A DNA stretch of 33,528 nt from Mesorhizobium sp. M2D.F.Ca.ET.226.01.1.1 (GCF_004022705.2 NZ_RZOY02000028.1:1-33528), one strand, 5' to 3'. Positions 8,917-17,839 are shown, counted from the first letter of the stretch. The notes: generated by a model not told the origin, from the letters alone. A program made the numbers and translations.

Positions 8917-10456
8917 GCGCGGATGTCCGCAGCTTCTTTGGCCGGCCCATCATAATTGGCGGCGGCATTGCCGGATTATTGACCGCGCTTCATCTGGCGC
9001 CAGAACCCGTGCTTGTTTTGTCCAGGACGCCGCTCGGATCAGAAGCATCGAGTGCGTGGGCACAGGGCGGCCTGGCTGCCAGCCTCGGCGATGACGACAA
9101 CCCAATGCTGCATCTGGCCGATACGCTCGCCGCTGGCGCCGGGCTCTGCGACGCAGAAATCGCAACCCGCATCCTTCATGCGGCCCCTAGCGCGATTGAG
9201 AACCTGTCGACCCTTGGGGTCCGCTTCGATCGGACGCCTGAAGGAGCACTGCGCCTTGGATTGGAGGCCGCGCACGGTCGCCGGCGCATCGTTCATGCTG
9301 ACGGCGACGGCAGTGGACAGGAGATCATGCGCGCGCTGGTCGAAGCCGTGCGTTCTGCTCCGTCGATTGTGATGGTCGAGGGTGTGGAGGCGCGGCGGCT
9401 GGCGGTGGAGGACAACAAGGTCACGGGCGTTTGGGCAAGCTGTTCGACTAGTCCTGTGTTCCTGGGTACGGGACGGGTCGTCCTCGCGACCGGCGGGATT
9501 GGCGGGCTGTTTCACGACTCGACAAACCCGCTAGGCAGCTCCGGACAGGGGCTGGCACTTGCGGCGCGCGCCGGTGCTGTCCTTGCCGACCTCGAGTTCA
9601 TCCAGTTCCACCCGACCGCGCTTGATGGGCCGGCTCGCCCGATGCCGCTGATCAGCGAAGCGGTTCGCGGTGAAGGCGCAACGATTGTCGACGAAACCGG
9701 CCAGCGCTTCCTCGAATATTTGCAGGACGCGGAACTCGCGCCGCGCGACGTCGTGGCGCGCGCCATCTGGACGCATCTTTCGAACGGCCACCGCGTCTTT
9801 CTGGATGGACGAGAAAAGCCCGGCCCGACATTCGCGCGGCAGTTTCCGACGATCGCCTCGGCCTGCCGGGGCGCAGGCATCGACCCGGCGCAAGACCTCA
9901 TTCCGATACGGCCGGCCCAGCACTATCACATGGGCGGCGTCGCGGTGGACCGGGACGGACGTACCTCCGTTGCCGGACTGTGGGCTTGCGGCGAAGTCGC
10001 CTCGACCGGACTGCACGGCGCCAACAGGCTTGCCAGCAACTCGCTGACCGAGGCGATTGTATGCGCGCACTGGGTCGCTGAAAGCGTGGCGGGATCTCCC
10101 CTCGGCGTCAGAACAAGATTGACGGCACGGGAAATCCGGCGCCCGATCCACTCTCCTTGCGCCCTCTCCTCTCACGCAGCCTTGGCGTGAAGCGCAATGG
10201 CGAGATGTTGCGCGAGGCCGTGAGCACATTGCTTCCGCTGGCCAAACGCCACGATGCGGCGTCCGATCCCGCGGTAGTGGGACTGCTGATCGCGGTTGCG
10301 GCCTTCCTGCGCGAAGAAAGCCGCGGCGCTCACCACCGCACGGACTTTCCTTATCGTGCTGACATCGCGCGCCGCTCCAGGCTCACGCTGGAAGAAGCCT
10401 TGACGAAAGCCGAGGAATTCCCATGTTCTCCAACGCTTGAAGACGTCGAGCAATGA
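8913..10456 (+). pseudogene. nadB: L-aspartate oxidase, one-base frameshift in C-terminal part
   Basis: NadB oxidises L-aspartate to iminoaspartate with FAD, feeding NadA. The start is the ATG at 8913, overlapping the nadA stop. Visible features are the dinucleotide fold IIGGGIAGLLTALHL, SSAWAQGG, the substrate loop HYHMGG and the FAD-binding segment GLHGANRLASNSLTEA. This frame ends at 10190. The C-terminal helical domain (PLLSRSLGVKRNGEML, then ESRGAHHRTDFP) continues in another frame to a stop at 10456. The span is 3n+2 bases, so one base appears to be missing between about 10085 and 10140. Repaired it would be 514 residues, a usual NadB length. The final stop overlaps nadC by four bases, which argues that the full-length frame is the original one. 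If real, the truncated 425-residue product retains FAD motifs but lacks the C-terminal domain. Confidence 0.85.
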
Positions 10457-11307
10457 ACCTCTCGCCGCTTCCCGCAATCATGCTTGAGCCCCTGGTGCGG
10501 GCAGCACTTCTGGAAGATCTCGGCCGGGCGGGTGATCTGACGACCGACGCCATCGTGCCGAAGAACCATCACGCGACGACCGTGCTTTCGGTGCGCCAGG
10601 CCGGAACTGTCGCTGGGCTCGATCTGGCGATGCTCGCCTTCCGGCTCATCGACCAGAACGTCGAATTGACCGTTAAGCGAGCAGACGGCAGCGAAGTCTC
10701 GCAAGGAGAGATCATTGCAACGGTGAGCGGTCCCGCCCGGACCATTCTCACCGCGGAACGGACGGCACTCAATTTTCTGTGCCATCTGAGCGGCATCGCC
10801 ACGGCGACAGCATCGATCGTAGATGCGGTCCGCGGGCACGATGCGAAGATCGTCTGCACGCGCAAGACGACGCCCGGATTGCGGGCGCTGGAAAAATACG
10901 CCGTGCGCGCAGGTGGGGGGTCCAATCACCGCTTCGGCCTCGACGACGCCATCCTGATCAAGGACAACCACATCGCCATCGCCGGCGGAATACGCCCGGC
11001 GCTCGAGCGGGCACGAAACAGCGCCGGCCATCTGGTCAAGATCGAAGTCGAGGTCGATACCCTAGCCCAGTTGGAGGAGGTCCTAGGGTTCGCTCCCGAC
11101 GCCGTCCTGCTCGACAACATGTCGGTCGACGAATTGCGCCAGGCGGTGGGTATGGTTGCGGGCCGGGCGATCACTGAAGCGTCGGGCAGCATCACCGCCG
11201 TGACCGCGCCCGCCATCGCCGCGACCGGTGTCGATCTGATCTCAATTGGCTGGCTGACCCACAGCGCGCCGATCCTGGATATTGGCCTCGACTATCGGAG
11301 CTCATGA
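10453..11307 (+). CDS. nadC: Nicotinate-nucleotide pyrophosphorylase (quinolinate phosphoribosyltransferase)
   Basis: NadC converts quinolinate and PRPP to nicotinate mononucleotide with loss of CO2, the third de novo NAD step. The 284-residue product has the family motifs in order: NFLCHLSGIAT, CTRKTTPGLR (quinolinate-binding arginines and lysine), GGSNHRFGLDD, LIKDNH, EVEVDTLAQ and LLDNM, ending with the C-terminal ISIGWLTHS strand region. Its ATG overlaps the nadB stop (ATGA). A 103-base gap follows before bioB with no terminator visible, so read-through into the biotin genes is likely. Confidence 0.95.
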   Translation: MNLSPLPAIMLEPLVRAALLEDLGRAGDLTTDAIVPKNHHATTVLSVRQAGTVAGLDLAMLAFRLIDQNVELTVKRADGSEVSQGEIIATVSGPARTILTAERTALNFLCHLSGIATATASIVDAVRGHDAKIVCTRKTTPGLRALEKYAVRAGGGSNHRFGLDDAILIKDNHIAIAGGIRPALERARNSAGHLVKIEVEVDTLAQLEEVLGFAPDAVLLDNMSVDELRQAVGMVAGRAITEASGSITAVTAPAIAATGVDLISIGWLTHSAPILDIGLDYRSS

Positions 11308-11410
11308 TCGCACGACGAACGGACGGCAGCGGGCTGATAGAGTTTCCGATCCCTGTCAATCGGCCAGGAAAGAAGCCGTAAAGGCCGGAACCCCCAAGGA
11401 ACAGGAAGAG

Positions 11411-12408
11411 ATGCACGCATCGAACTCGACGAAGACAATGCCACAGGCGCAATCCAATGATTGTGGGATGTGGACCCTAGAAAAGGCGCAGGCGCTGCAC
11501 GACGCACCTTCAACAATCTTCTGTTCCTGGCGCAAACCGTTCACCGCCAGAATTTCGATCCCAACAAGGTCCAGCTGAGCCGGCTTCTTAGCATCAAAAC
11601 AGGTGGATGCCCGGAGGATTGCGGCTATTGCAGCCAGTCGGCGCATCACGAAAGCGGGTTGAAGGCGTCGAAGCTGATGGAGGTCCGGCGCGTCATCGCC
11701 GAGGCGACCAAGGCGCGCGATGCCGGCGCCACGCGCTATTGCATGGGCGCCGCCTGGCGAAACCCCAAGGCGCGCGACATGGATGCGGTGGTGGCGATGG
11801 TCGAGGGCGTCAAGGCGCTGGGCATGGAGACCTGCATGACGCTCGGCATGCTCGATCTTGAGCAGACCGCTCGTCTGAAGCAGGCGGGCCTCGACTACTA
11901 CAACCACAACATCGATACGTCGGACCGCTACTACAGCGAGATCATCAGCACGCGCACCTTTGCCGACCGGCTGGATACGCTCGCCAATGTCCGCGGCAGC
12001 GGCATCAAGGTCTGCTGCGGCGGCATTGTCGGCATGGGCGAAGAGCCGGTGGACCGGATTGACATGCTGGTCACGCTGGCCAATCTGCCGGAACATCCGG
12101 AAAGCGTCCCGATCAACATGCTTATCCCGATCGCCGGCACCCCGCTGGCGGAAGCCAAGCCCATCGAGCCGATCGAATTTGTGCGCGTGATCGCCCTGGC
12201 GCGCATCATGATGCCGAAATCGCATGTTCGTCTTTCCGCCGGTCGCACCGCCATGACCGACGAGATGCAGGCGCTGTGCTTCTTTGCCGGCGCTAACTCG
12301 ATCTTCGTCGGCGACACGCTGCTGACGGCGGACAATCCCGGCGAGGACAAGGATACTCTGCTATTCCAGCGTCTCGGCATCGAACCGATGGAAATCGGCA
12401 CGCAATGA
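11411..12408 (+). pseudogene. bioB: Biotin synthase, one-base frameshift near the N-terminus
   Basis: BioB is the radical-SAM enzyme that inserts sulfur into dethiobiotin. The natural start is the ATG at 11411 (AGGAACAGGAAGAG upstream), giving CGMWTLEKAQALHDAP before the frame is lost near 11509. The other frame then continues FNNLLFLAQTVHR, the radical-SAM cluster CPEDCGYC, CMGAAWRNP, YYNHNIDTS, GGIVGMGE, NMLIPIAGTPL and FFAGANSIFVGD to the stop at 12408. The segments join exactly as in other BioB proteins if one T is restored to the TT at 11509-11510, and the span is 3n+2. A start inside the second frame at 11461 would give 315 residues, but with an unrelated N-terminus. All catalytic residues remain. 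Repaired length would be 332. The stop overlaps bioF by four bases. Confidence 0.85.
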
Positions 12409-13544
12409 ACGAGGCACTTCTTGCCCGGTATGACGCATCCTTGCGTGGACTGGCGCGCAAGGATCGCCTGCGGACGCTTGCGCCGCGCGCCGGGCTCGAC
12501 TTCTCGTCGAACGACTATCTCGGACTTGCCGCCTCCAAAAGACTTGGCGATGCGGTTGCGGCTGCGATTGCGCGGGGCACGCCGGTTGGCGCCACCGGGT
12601 CGCGGCTGTTGCGCGGCAATGCACCGGAACACGAGGCACTGGAGGCGGACGCCGCGGCATTCTTCGGCGCCGAACGCGCACTGTTCTTTGGCAGCGGCTA
12701 CATCGCCAACTTCGCTCTCCTGACCGCGCTGCCGCAGAAGGGCGACCTGCTGGTTCTCGACGAACTCGCCCATGCCAGCATGCATGAGGGCGCACAGGCC
12801 GGACGCGCCCAGTTTGTAGTGGCTAAGCACAACGACGTCGATGCCGTCGATGAGGCAATCACGCGCTGGCGCGCCGAGGGCGGCATGGGACGCGTCTGGA
12901 TCGGGGTCGAAAGCCTCTACAGCATGGATGGCGACCGCGCGCCGATGGAGAGCCTCGTCGCGCTTGCCGATCGGCACGAGGCATTCCTCGTCGTCGACGA
13001 AGCGCATGCCACCGGCGTCTGGGGACCGGACGGCCGGGGACTGGCCGCCGCCTTCGAGGGCCGCGACAACATCATTGCGCTCCATACTTGCGGCAAGGCG
13101 CTCGGCGCATCCGGCGCACTCGTCGCCGGGCCGAGGACGCTGTGCGATTATCTCGTCAACCGTTGCCGGCCACTCATCTACGCCACCGCGCCATCGCCGC
13201 TGATGGCAGTCGCGGCGTGCGAAGCGCTCGCCATGCTGTCCGACGAGCCGCTGCGCCGCGTTCAGCTGCGTGAACGCGTCGCCTTCGCGGGCCGCCAACT
13301 GGCCGAGCGCTGCGGCGTGATGCCGAGCGGCTCGCAGATCCAGCCCTTTGTCATCGGCGACGTCAGGCGCACCATGGCGGTGGCGGCGGCACTGCAGGCA
13401 CGCGGCTACGACATACGCGGCATTCGTCCGCCGACCGTGCCGGAGGGCACGTCGCGCCTGCGCATTTCGCTGACGCTCAACGTAGCCGAAGCTGACATTT
13501 CCGCCATGGTCGAGGCGCTCGTTGAGGTGTTGGCCCAAACATGA
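12405..13544 (+). CDS. bioF: 8-amino-7-oxononanoate synthase
   Basis: BioF is a PLP enzyme that joins pimeloyl-ACP (or -CoA) and L-alanine to form KAPA, the first ring-assembly precursor of biotin. The 379-residue product shows LDFSSNDYLGL near residue 30, TGSRLLRGN, the aspartate-containing DEAHATGVWG and the lysine motif HTCGKALGASGAL that forms the internal aldimine. Length is typical. The ATG at 12405 overlaps the bioB stop and its own TGA lies inside an ATG at 13541, so it is embedded in a coupled bio operon. Confidence 0.95.
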   Translation: MNEALLARYDASLRGLARKDRLRTLAPRAGLDFSSNDYLGLAASKRLGDAVAAAIARGTPVGATGSRLLRGNAPEHEALEADAAAFFGAERALFFGSGYIANFALLTALPQKGDLLVLDELAHASMHEGAQAGRAQFVVAKHNDVDAVDEAITRWRAEGGMGRVWIGVESLYSMDGDRAPMESLVALADRHEAFLVVDEAHATGVWGPDGRGLAAAFEGRDNIIALHTCGKALGASGALVAGPRTLCDYLVNRCRPLIYATAPSPLMAVAACEALAMLSDEPLRRVQLRERVAFAGRQLAERCGVMPSGSQIQPFVIGDVRRTMAVAAALQARGYDIRGIRPPTVPEGTSRLRISLTLNVAEADISAMVEALVEVLAQT

Positions 13545-13555
13545 CCGGAGGCGAC

Positions 13556-14191
13556 ATGACCCAACGCATCGTCATCACCGGAACAGACACCGGAATCGGC
13601 AAGACCGTGTTTTCGGCTGGGCTCGCCGGCCTGCTCGACGGCTTCTACTGGAAACCGGTGCAATCAGGTCTCGACAACGAGACTGACAGCGAGGTGGTTG
13701 CGCGGCTTGCCGGCCTGCCGCCAGGGCGCGTGCTGCCGGAGGTCTACCGCTTGAGCAAGCCCCTGTCGCCGCATCGTTCAGCTGAGATCGACGGCGTCTC
13801 GATCGAGGCTGCCGATCTTTCATTTCCGGTCCTGCCGGCGCCGCTCGTGATCGAGGGTGCGGGCGGCCTGATGGTGCCGCTCAACCGGCGCACAAGGTTC
13901 ATCGACATCTTCGCTGAGTGGCGGCTGCCGGTCATTTTGTGTGCCCGCACCACGCTCGGCACAATCAACCACACGCTGCTGTCGATCGAGGCCCTTCGGG
14001 CGCGCTCCATCCCGCTGGCCGGCATCGCTTTCATCGGCGATGAGATGGCCGACACGCAACGGACAATCGTGGAAATGGGCGGTGTACCGCAGCTCGGCAG
14101 GCTGCCGTATCTCGACCCGCTGACGGACAAAACGCTGCGAGACGCAATGATTGCCGGCTTCGCCTTCGCCTCGTGCACGGGAGATCACTGA
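13556..14191 (+). CDS. bioD: Dethiobiotin synthetase
   Basis: BioD closes the ureido ring of biotin, making dethiobiotin from DAPA, CO2 and ATP. Two in-frame starts exist: 13541, overlapping the bioF stop, and 13556. The sequence GGAGG ends six bases before the second ATG, so 13556 is preferred, giving 211 residues. The P-loop GTDTGIGKTVFSAGL opens the protein, followed by FYWKPVQSGL and EGAGGLMVPL, both standard BioD segments that bind DAPA and nucleotide. The stop shares a base with the bioA start (TGATG). Confidence 0.93.
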   Translation: MTQRIVITGTDTGIGKTVFSAGLAGLLDGFYWKPVQSGLDNETDSEVVARLAGLPPGRVLPEVYRLSKPLSPHRSAEIDGVSIEAADLSFPVLPAPLVIEGAGGLMVPLNRRTRFIDIFAEWRLPVILCARTTLGTINHTLLSIEALRARSIPLAGIAFIGDEMADTQRTIVEMGGVPQLGRLPYLDPLTDKTLRDAMIAGFAFASCTGDH

Positions 14192-15456
14192 TGTCGCAGT
14201 CCCGTGTGTGGCATCCCTTCACCCAGCACGCGCTAGAGCCGGTGATCCCTGAAATCGTCCTGACGGAGGGCGCCTATCTCCACAAGGCTGGCGGCACGCG
14301 CATCCTGGACGCGATTTCCTCCTGGTGGGTCGTCACGCATGGTCACCGCCATCCCCGCATCATGAAGGCCATCGAGGCGACCGCGGCGAGCCTCGACCAG
14401 ATCATCTTCGCCGGCTTCACGCACAAGCCGGCCGAGCGCCTGGCCGAGGCGCTGGTCGGTCTCGCTCCTTCCGGCCTCGACCGGGTGTTCTATTCCGACA
14501 GCGGCTCGACCTCCGTCGAAGTCGCGTTGAAGATAGCGCTCGGCTATTTCGGCAACATAGGCGGGCCGCGCTCGCGGATCGTCGCCATGGAGCACAGCTA
14601 TCATGGCGACACGATCGGCACGATGAGCGTCGGCGCCCGCGGCGTGTTCAACGCTGCCTACGAGCCGCTGCTGTTCGAGGTCGATACCATTCCCTTTCCG
14701 GCCGCGGGCCGCGAGCAGGAGACGCTGGATCGGTTCGAGGCCGTCAGCCGCGACCGACGCGCCGCCGCCCTGATCGTCGAGCCGCTCGTTCTTGGCGCCG
14801 GCGGCATGCTGATGTATGCGGCCTGGGTTCTGACCGAATTGAAGAAGATTGCCGAAGCCTCCGGCACGCTCGTGATCGCCGACGAAGTCATGACCGGCTG
14901 GGGGCGAACCGGAACCATGTTCGCCTGCGAGCAGGCATCCGTCTCGCCGGACATCCTGTGCACGTCGAAGGGCCTGACCGGCGGCGTGATCCCGCTGGCG
15001 GCTACGCTCGCCACCGATGCCATCTTCCAGGCCCACTATTCCGAAGACCGGAAGAAGACCTTCTTTCATTCGAGTTCCTACACTGCCAATCCGATTGCTT
15101 GCGCGGCAGCACTCGCCAATGTCGAGATCTGGCGTGACGAGCCCGTGGCCGAGCGGGTCGCGGCCTTGAGCGCGATGCAGGCCGCCGGACTTCGGCGCTT
15201 TCGCGACAATCCGTTCTTCACCGACAGCCGGACGACCGGCACGATCGCGGCGCTCGATTTGCGCGCCGGCTCTGCGGGCTATCTGGCCGAGATCGGGCCG
15301 AAGCTGCGCGCCTTTTTCCTCGAGCGCGGCCTGCTTGTTCGTCCGCTCGGCAATGTCCTCTACCTTCTCCCGCCCTATTGCATCACCGGCGACGAGTTGG
15401 ACGGACTCTATGACGCGATCGAAGAAGCCGGCGAACGCTTCGGTTCGAGGCCATGA
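14191..15456 (+). CDS. bioA: Adenosylmethionine-8-amino-7-oxononanoate aminotransferase
   Basis: BioA transfers the amino group of S-adenosylmethionine to KAPA, yielding DAPA. From the ATG at 14191 (TGATG overlap with bioD, GGGAG upstream) the product has 421 residues. An in-frame ATG at 14173 would extend it inside bioD and is less likely. Diagnostic segments: WHPFTQH at the N-terminus, ISSWWVVTHGH (substrate-binding tryptophans), SDSGSTSVEVALK, EHSYHGDTIG, the PLP aspartate in DEVMTGWGRTG and the Schiff-base lysine in CTSKGLTGG. Complete, with no missing residues noticed. The stop overlaps bioZ (ATGA). Confidence 0.95.
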   Translation: MSQSRVWHPFTQHALEPVIPEIVLTEGAYLHKAGGTRILDAISSWWVVTHGHRHPRIMKAIEATAASLDQIIFAGFTHKPAERLAEALVGLAPSGLDRVFYSDSGSTSVEVALKIALGYFGNIGGPRSRIVAMEHSYHGDTIGTMSVGARGVFNAAYEPLLFEVDTIPFPAAGREQETLDRFEAVSRDRRAAALIVEPLVLGAGGMLMYAAWVLTELKKIAEASGTLVIADEVMTGWGRTGTMFACEQASVSPDILCTSKGLTGGVIPLAATLATDAIFQAHYSEDRKKTFFHSSSYTANPIACAAALANVEIWRDEPVAERVAALSAMQAAGLRRFRDNPFFTDSRTTGTIAALDLRAGSAGYLAEIGPKLRAFFLERGLLVRPLGNVLYLLPPYCITGDELDGLYDAIEEAGERFGSRP

Positions 15457-16436
15457 GCCGATCGTCGCGCCTTCTCGGGTTTGGTCATCATGTGCCGGCG
15501 CGCAGGGTCGAGAACCCGGAAATCGAAAACCGTCTCGGGCTCGAACTTGGCTGGATCGAGCGGCGCACCGGAATTCGCTCGCGATTCTGGGCAACGGACG
15601 AAGACACGTTGTCTGGCCTGGCCGCCCGTGCCGGCGACATGGCGCTGGCGAATGCCGGCATTGACCGCAGCGACATTGGTCTGCTGTTGCTCGCCACCTC
15701 GACGCCCGACCATCTCCTACCGCCCAGTGCGCCGCTGGTCGCACACCGGCTCGGGCTCGGCCAAGCCGGCGCGGTCGATCTGACCGGCGCCTGCGCCGGC
15801 TTCATCTATGCGCTGATGTTCGCGGATGGCTTCACCCGCCTGCACGGCAAAGCGGCCCTGGTCATCGCCGCCAACATCCTCAGCCGCCGCATCAATCCGG
15901 CCGAGCGCGCCAGCGCCGTACTGTTTGCCGATGCCGCCGGCGCCCTGGTGATTGGTCCGTGCGAGGGTCCGGATCGGGGCATTCTCGGTGCGTCGGTGGA
16001 TTCGGACGGCTCGCGCTACCGGCTGATCCAGATCCCGGCGGGCGGAAGCAACATCCCATTCCAAAGTGGCCTGGATCTCGGGCAAACCCGAATGACGATG
16101 ACCGACGGCCGGGAAGTCTTCGCCAAGGCTGTCGAGATGATGACCGATTGCTCGACAAGCGCGCTCGCCGCTGCCGGAGTACGCCCACAGGATGTCGACA
16201 GGTTCGTACCGCATCAGGCCAATGCCCGCATTTTCGATGCGGTCGGGAGGAACCTTGGCATTGCCGATCAAGCAATCGTCAAGACGATTGCCGAATACGG
16301 CAATTCTTCCGCCGCGACGATCCCGCTCTCCCTGTCACTGGCCCATCGGACTGAGCCGTTTCGACCGGGCGAGAAAATCCTTCTGGCGGCAGCGGGTGCT
16401 GGTCTCAGCGGCGGCGCACTCGTCGTCGTAGTTTAG
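15453..16436 (+). CDS. bioZ: BioZ, KAS III-like beta-ketoacyl-ACP synthase of biotin synthesis
   Basis: This is a 327-residue condensing enzyme of the FabH fold. The catalytic triad is complete: Cys114 in TGACAGF, His254 in VPHQANARI and Asn284 in YGNSSAAT. Its place directly after bioA with a four-base overlap identifies it as BioZ, not housekeeping FabH. BioZ was first described in the bio operon of the Mesorhizobium R7A symbiosis island. In related Agrobacterium it extends glutaryl-CoA with malonyl-ACP to start the pimeloyl chain, replacing the BioC/BioH route. No bioC or bioH is seen in the window, which fits that role. The substrate here is inferred from context. Confidence 0.92.
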   Translation: MSRSSRLLGFGHHVPARRVENPEIENRLGLELGWIERRTGIRSRFWATDEDTLSGLAARAGDMALANAGIDRSDIGLLLLATSTPDHLLPPSAPLVAHRLGLGQAGAVDLTGACAGFIYALMFADGFTRLHGKAALVIAANILSRRINPAERASAVLFADAAGALVIGPCEGPDRGILGASVDSDGSRYRLIQIPAGGSNIPFQSGLDLGQTRMTMTDGREVFAKAVEMMTDCSTSALAAAGVRPQDVDRFVPHQANARIFDAVGRNLGIADQAIVKTIAEYGNSSAATIPLSLSLAHRTEPFRPGEKILLAAAGAGLSGGALVVVV

Positions 16437-16504
16437 CCGCATAACTGGCTGCTCCGAGAGCGGCAGGACCACCAGTCATTCATGATGGATAGGACAACAG
16501 ACCA

Positions 16505-16957
16505 ATGCGAAAAATAGTAGCCGGCAAGCTGCACGGCATCTACGTCACCGAAGCGAACCTCAACTGCCACGGGTCGATAACGCTCGACCCTGACCACTGC
16601 GAAGAAGCAGGCATCCTGCCCATGGAATTCGTGGACATATGGAACAAGAATTCCGGTGCGCGGATTTCGACCTATGTCATCCTCGGCGAACGCGGCTCAC
16701 GCTGCTGCATCCTCAACGGCGCGGCGGCCCGCACCTGCCAGCCCGACGACCAGATCATTGTCTGCAACTCGATCTACCTGGACGAAGCGCATATCGCCTC
16801 GCTGAAGCCGCGGATCGTTACGTTCGACCAGGATAACCATATACTCGACCGCCTGAGCTACTCCGTCGACCTTGACGCAGATGGCCGCTACACCTTCTCG
16901 ATTCTTGACGAGGCGAACGAGGTTCTGTCCATTCCTGCCCTGGTCTCCGGGGCGTGA
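16505..16957 (+). CDS. panD: Aspartate 1-decarboxylase proenzyme
   Basis: PanD makes beta-alanine from aspartate for pantothenate and uses a pyruvoyl group formed by self-cleavage. The 150-residue product has the cleavage pair Gly23-Ser24 in NCHGSITLD, GKLHGIYVTEA at the N-terminus, STYVILGERG and NGAAARTCQPDDQIIV. The residue before the Gly-Ser site region is Cys-His instead of the frequent Tyr-x. It is about 25 residues longer than the E. coli enzyme at the C-terminus, as in several rhizobial versions. It starts 68 bases after bioZ with AGGACAAC upstream, so it probably belongs to the same transcript. panB is reduced to a fragment and panC is absent from the window. Confidence 0.9.
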   Translation: MRKIVAGKLHGIYVTEANLNCHGSITLDPDHCEEAGILPMEFVDIWNKNSGARISTYVILGERGSRCCILNGAAARTCQPDDQIIVCNSIYLDEAHIASLKPRIVTFDQDNHILDRLSYSVDLDADGRYTFSILDEANEVLSIPALVSGA

Positions 16958-17044
16958 CACCCGCCGAGACTCTCCGCCCCTCGTAACTCGTACAGCGCTG
17001 AAGAGTGGACCTAAGCTTCAGGATCAATGAAGCTTCGAGGAGAG

Positions 17045-17075
17045 GCCCGCCGCGTCTTTAGCCACAGCGGGCTTT
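17045..17075 (+). terminator. Probable terminator of the nad-bio-pan run
   Basis: GCCCGC (17045-17050) can pair with GCGGGC (17067-17072), closing a 16-base loop and followed by TTTCGT. It sits about 90 bases after the panD stop. The long loop and short T run make it a moderate candidate. Confidence 0.45.
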
Positions 17076-17148
17076 CGTGAGATCGCACGCAATGTCGGCA
17101 TCTCCACGGTTGAGCCAACAGCCACGCGGCTCGACTCCCTGTCTGAAG

Positions 17149-17394
17149 TCACTTGCGGTGGCGGCTTGCAAATTCATGCTGTTTTTCGAGCGCCGCGGCC
17201 AGGTCCTTGACGACCTGGGTTTTCGTGATCTTGGCCGCCGTGTCATTAGCCGCAAGCAGCATTGTAAGTGGCCTTTCGCCGATGTGTTTTTCCGCCAGCG
17301 CAAAAGGCGCGCCAGCCATCCAACGTCTCCCCCAGACATCAGTGTTCGTCAATTGGTGGCCTGCTAGCAAGGCCGAGCCTGGCGCGTTAGCCAT
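17149..17394 (-). CDS. Hypothetical small protein, possibly coupled to the ORF above it
   Basis: This 81-residue frame is not recognised. The C-terminal half (ANDTAAKITKTQVVKDLAAA) is rich in Lys, Ala and Thr with helix-forming character, and an internal ATG at 17319 would give a 56-residue version. Its first ATG overlaps the stop of the 49-residue frame at 17387-17536 by eight bases, an arrangement often seen in coupled gene pairs. No signal peptide or membrane segment is visible. Coding status is uncertain. Confidence 0.4.
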   Translation of the reverse strand: MANAPGSALLAGHQLTNTDVWGRRWMAGAPFALAEKHIGERPLTMLLAANDTAAKITKTQVVKDLAAALEKQHEFASRHRK

Positions 17395-17536
17395 CGGCGA
17401 AATTCTCGGCGGGACACTGTATCTTGAACCGATGAACTGTCAGTTTGCCGTCCTCCACAATATGAACGACCCATCCCCACCGCAACGCTTGACGCGCACG
17501 TCGTTTGGTTCGCCAGCCACCATCGCTGCCCCTCAT
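17387..17536 (-). CDS. Hypothetical 49-residue basic protein
   Basis: A short minus-strand frame starts at the ATG at 17536 and ends with TAA at 17387. The N-terminal third is strongly basic (WRTKRRARQALRW) and is followed by a protein-like alternating segment (WVVHIVEDGKLTVHRFKI) and a Cys-Pro. The codon pattern looks more like coding sequence than the competing frames. No family is recognised. It overlaps the start of the 81-residue frame downstream. A fragment of a larger lost gene is an alternative. Confidence 0.4.
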   Translation of the reverse strand: MRGSDGGWRTKRRARQALRWGWVVHIVEDGKLTVHRFKIQCPAENFADG

Positions 17537-17796
17537 TTTCGTCGCCCTGGACCGAGACTGGAAGTCGCTCCATGCACGGCGAAAAACACGGGACCTTACG
17601 TTACGTCAAGCAGAGATTTTCTGATGGCTGATGGTTTGTCGATTTGACCACGGCGACAATTTAGGCCCCGAACGTCCGGGCGCGCGGTATCTTGCGCTCG
17701 GATCGATTTAGATGCCCAAATTTTGCATTTTAATACAGCCTTAATTATCCGCATCTAATGTGAGTGGGAACGCGTATTCAGTTCGAGTAACTCTGC

Positions 17797-17839
17797 AAAA
17801 AAGCCCGCCGCTCTCGCCCGCAAGAGTGGCGGGTTTTTC
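17797..17839 (+). terminator. Strong bidirectional-looking terminator
   Basis: AAAAAAG-CCCGCC...GGCGGG-TTTTTC: a perfect CCCGCC/GGCGGG stem, extended by CTCT/AGAG, flanked by an A run on the left and a T run on the right, so it could work in both directions. No annotated gene ends immediately before it on the plus strand. It may end a short non-coding transcript beginning after TTGCAT-N17-TATCCG near 17723-17751, but that promoter is weak. Confidence 0.7.

Noticed and set aside
10157..10456. Separate small gene between nadB and nadC
   Set aside because: The sequence is the C-terminal domain of NadB in another frame and its stop is the one coupled to nadC, so it is part of nadB.
11461..12408. 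A 315-residue BioB starting at 11461 as the natural gene
   Set aside because: Its first 16 residues do not fit BioB, whereas the other frame from 11411 gives the expected N-terminus and joins perfectly after one restored T.
11931..13538. 535-codon open frame on the minus strand over bioB-bioF
   Set aside because: It lies wholly antisense to well-supported bio genes. Long antisense frames are expected in high-GC coding DNA.
17760..17800. tRNA-like TTCGAGT arm near 17780 as a tRNA 3' end or attachment site
   Set aside because: No acceptor or anticodon arms can be drawn upstream and no integrase is present.
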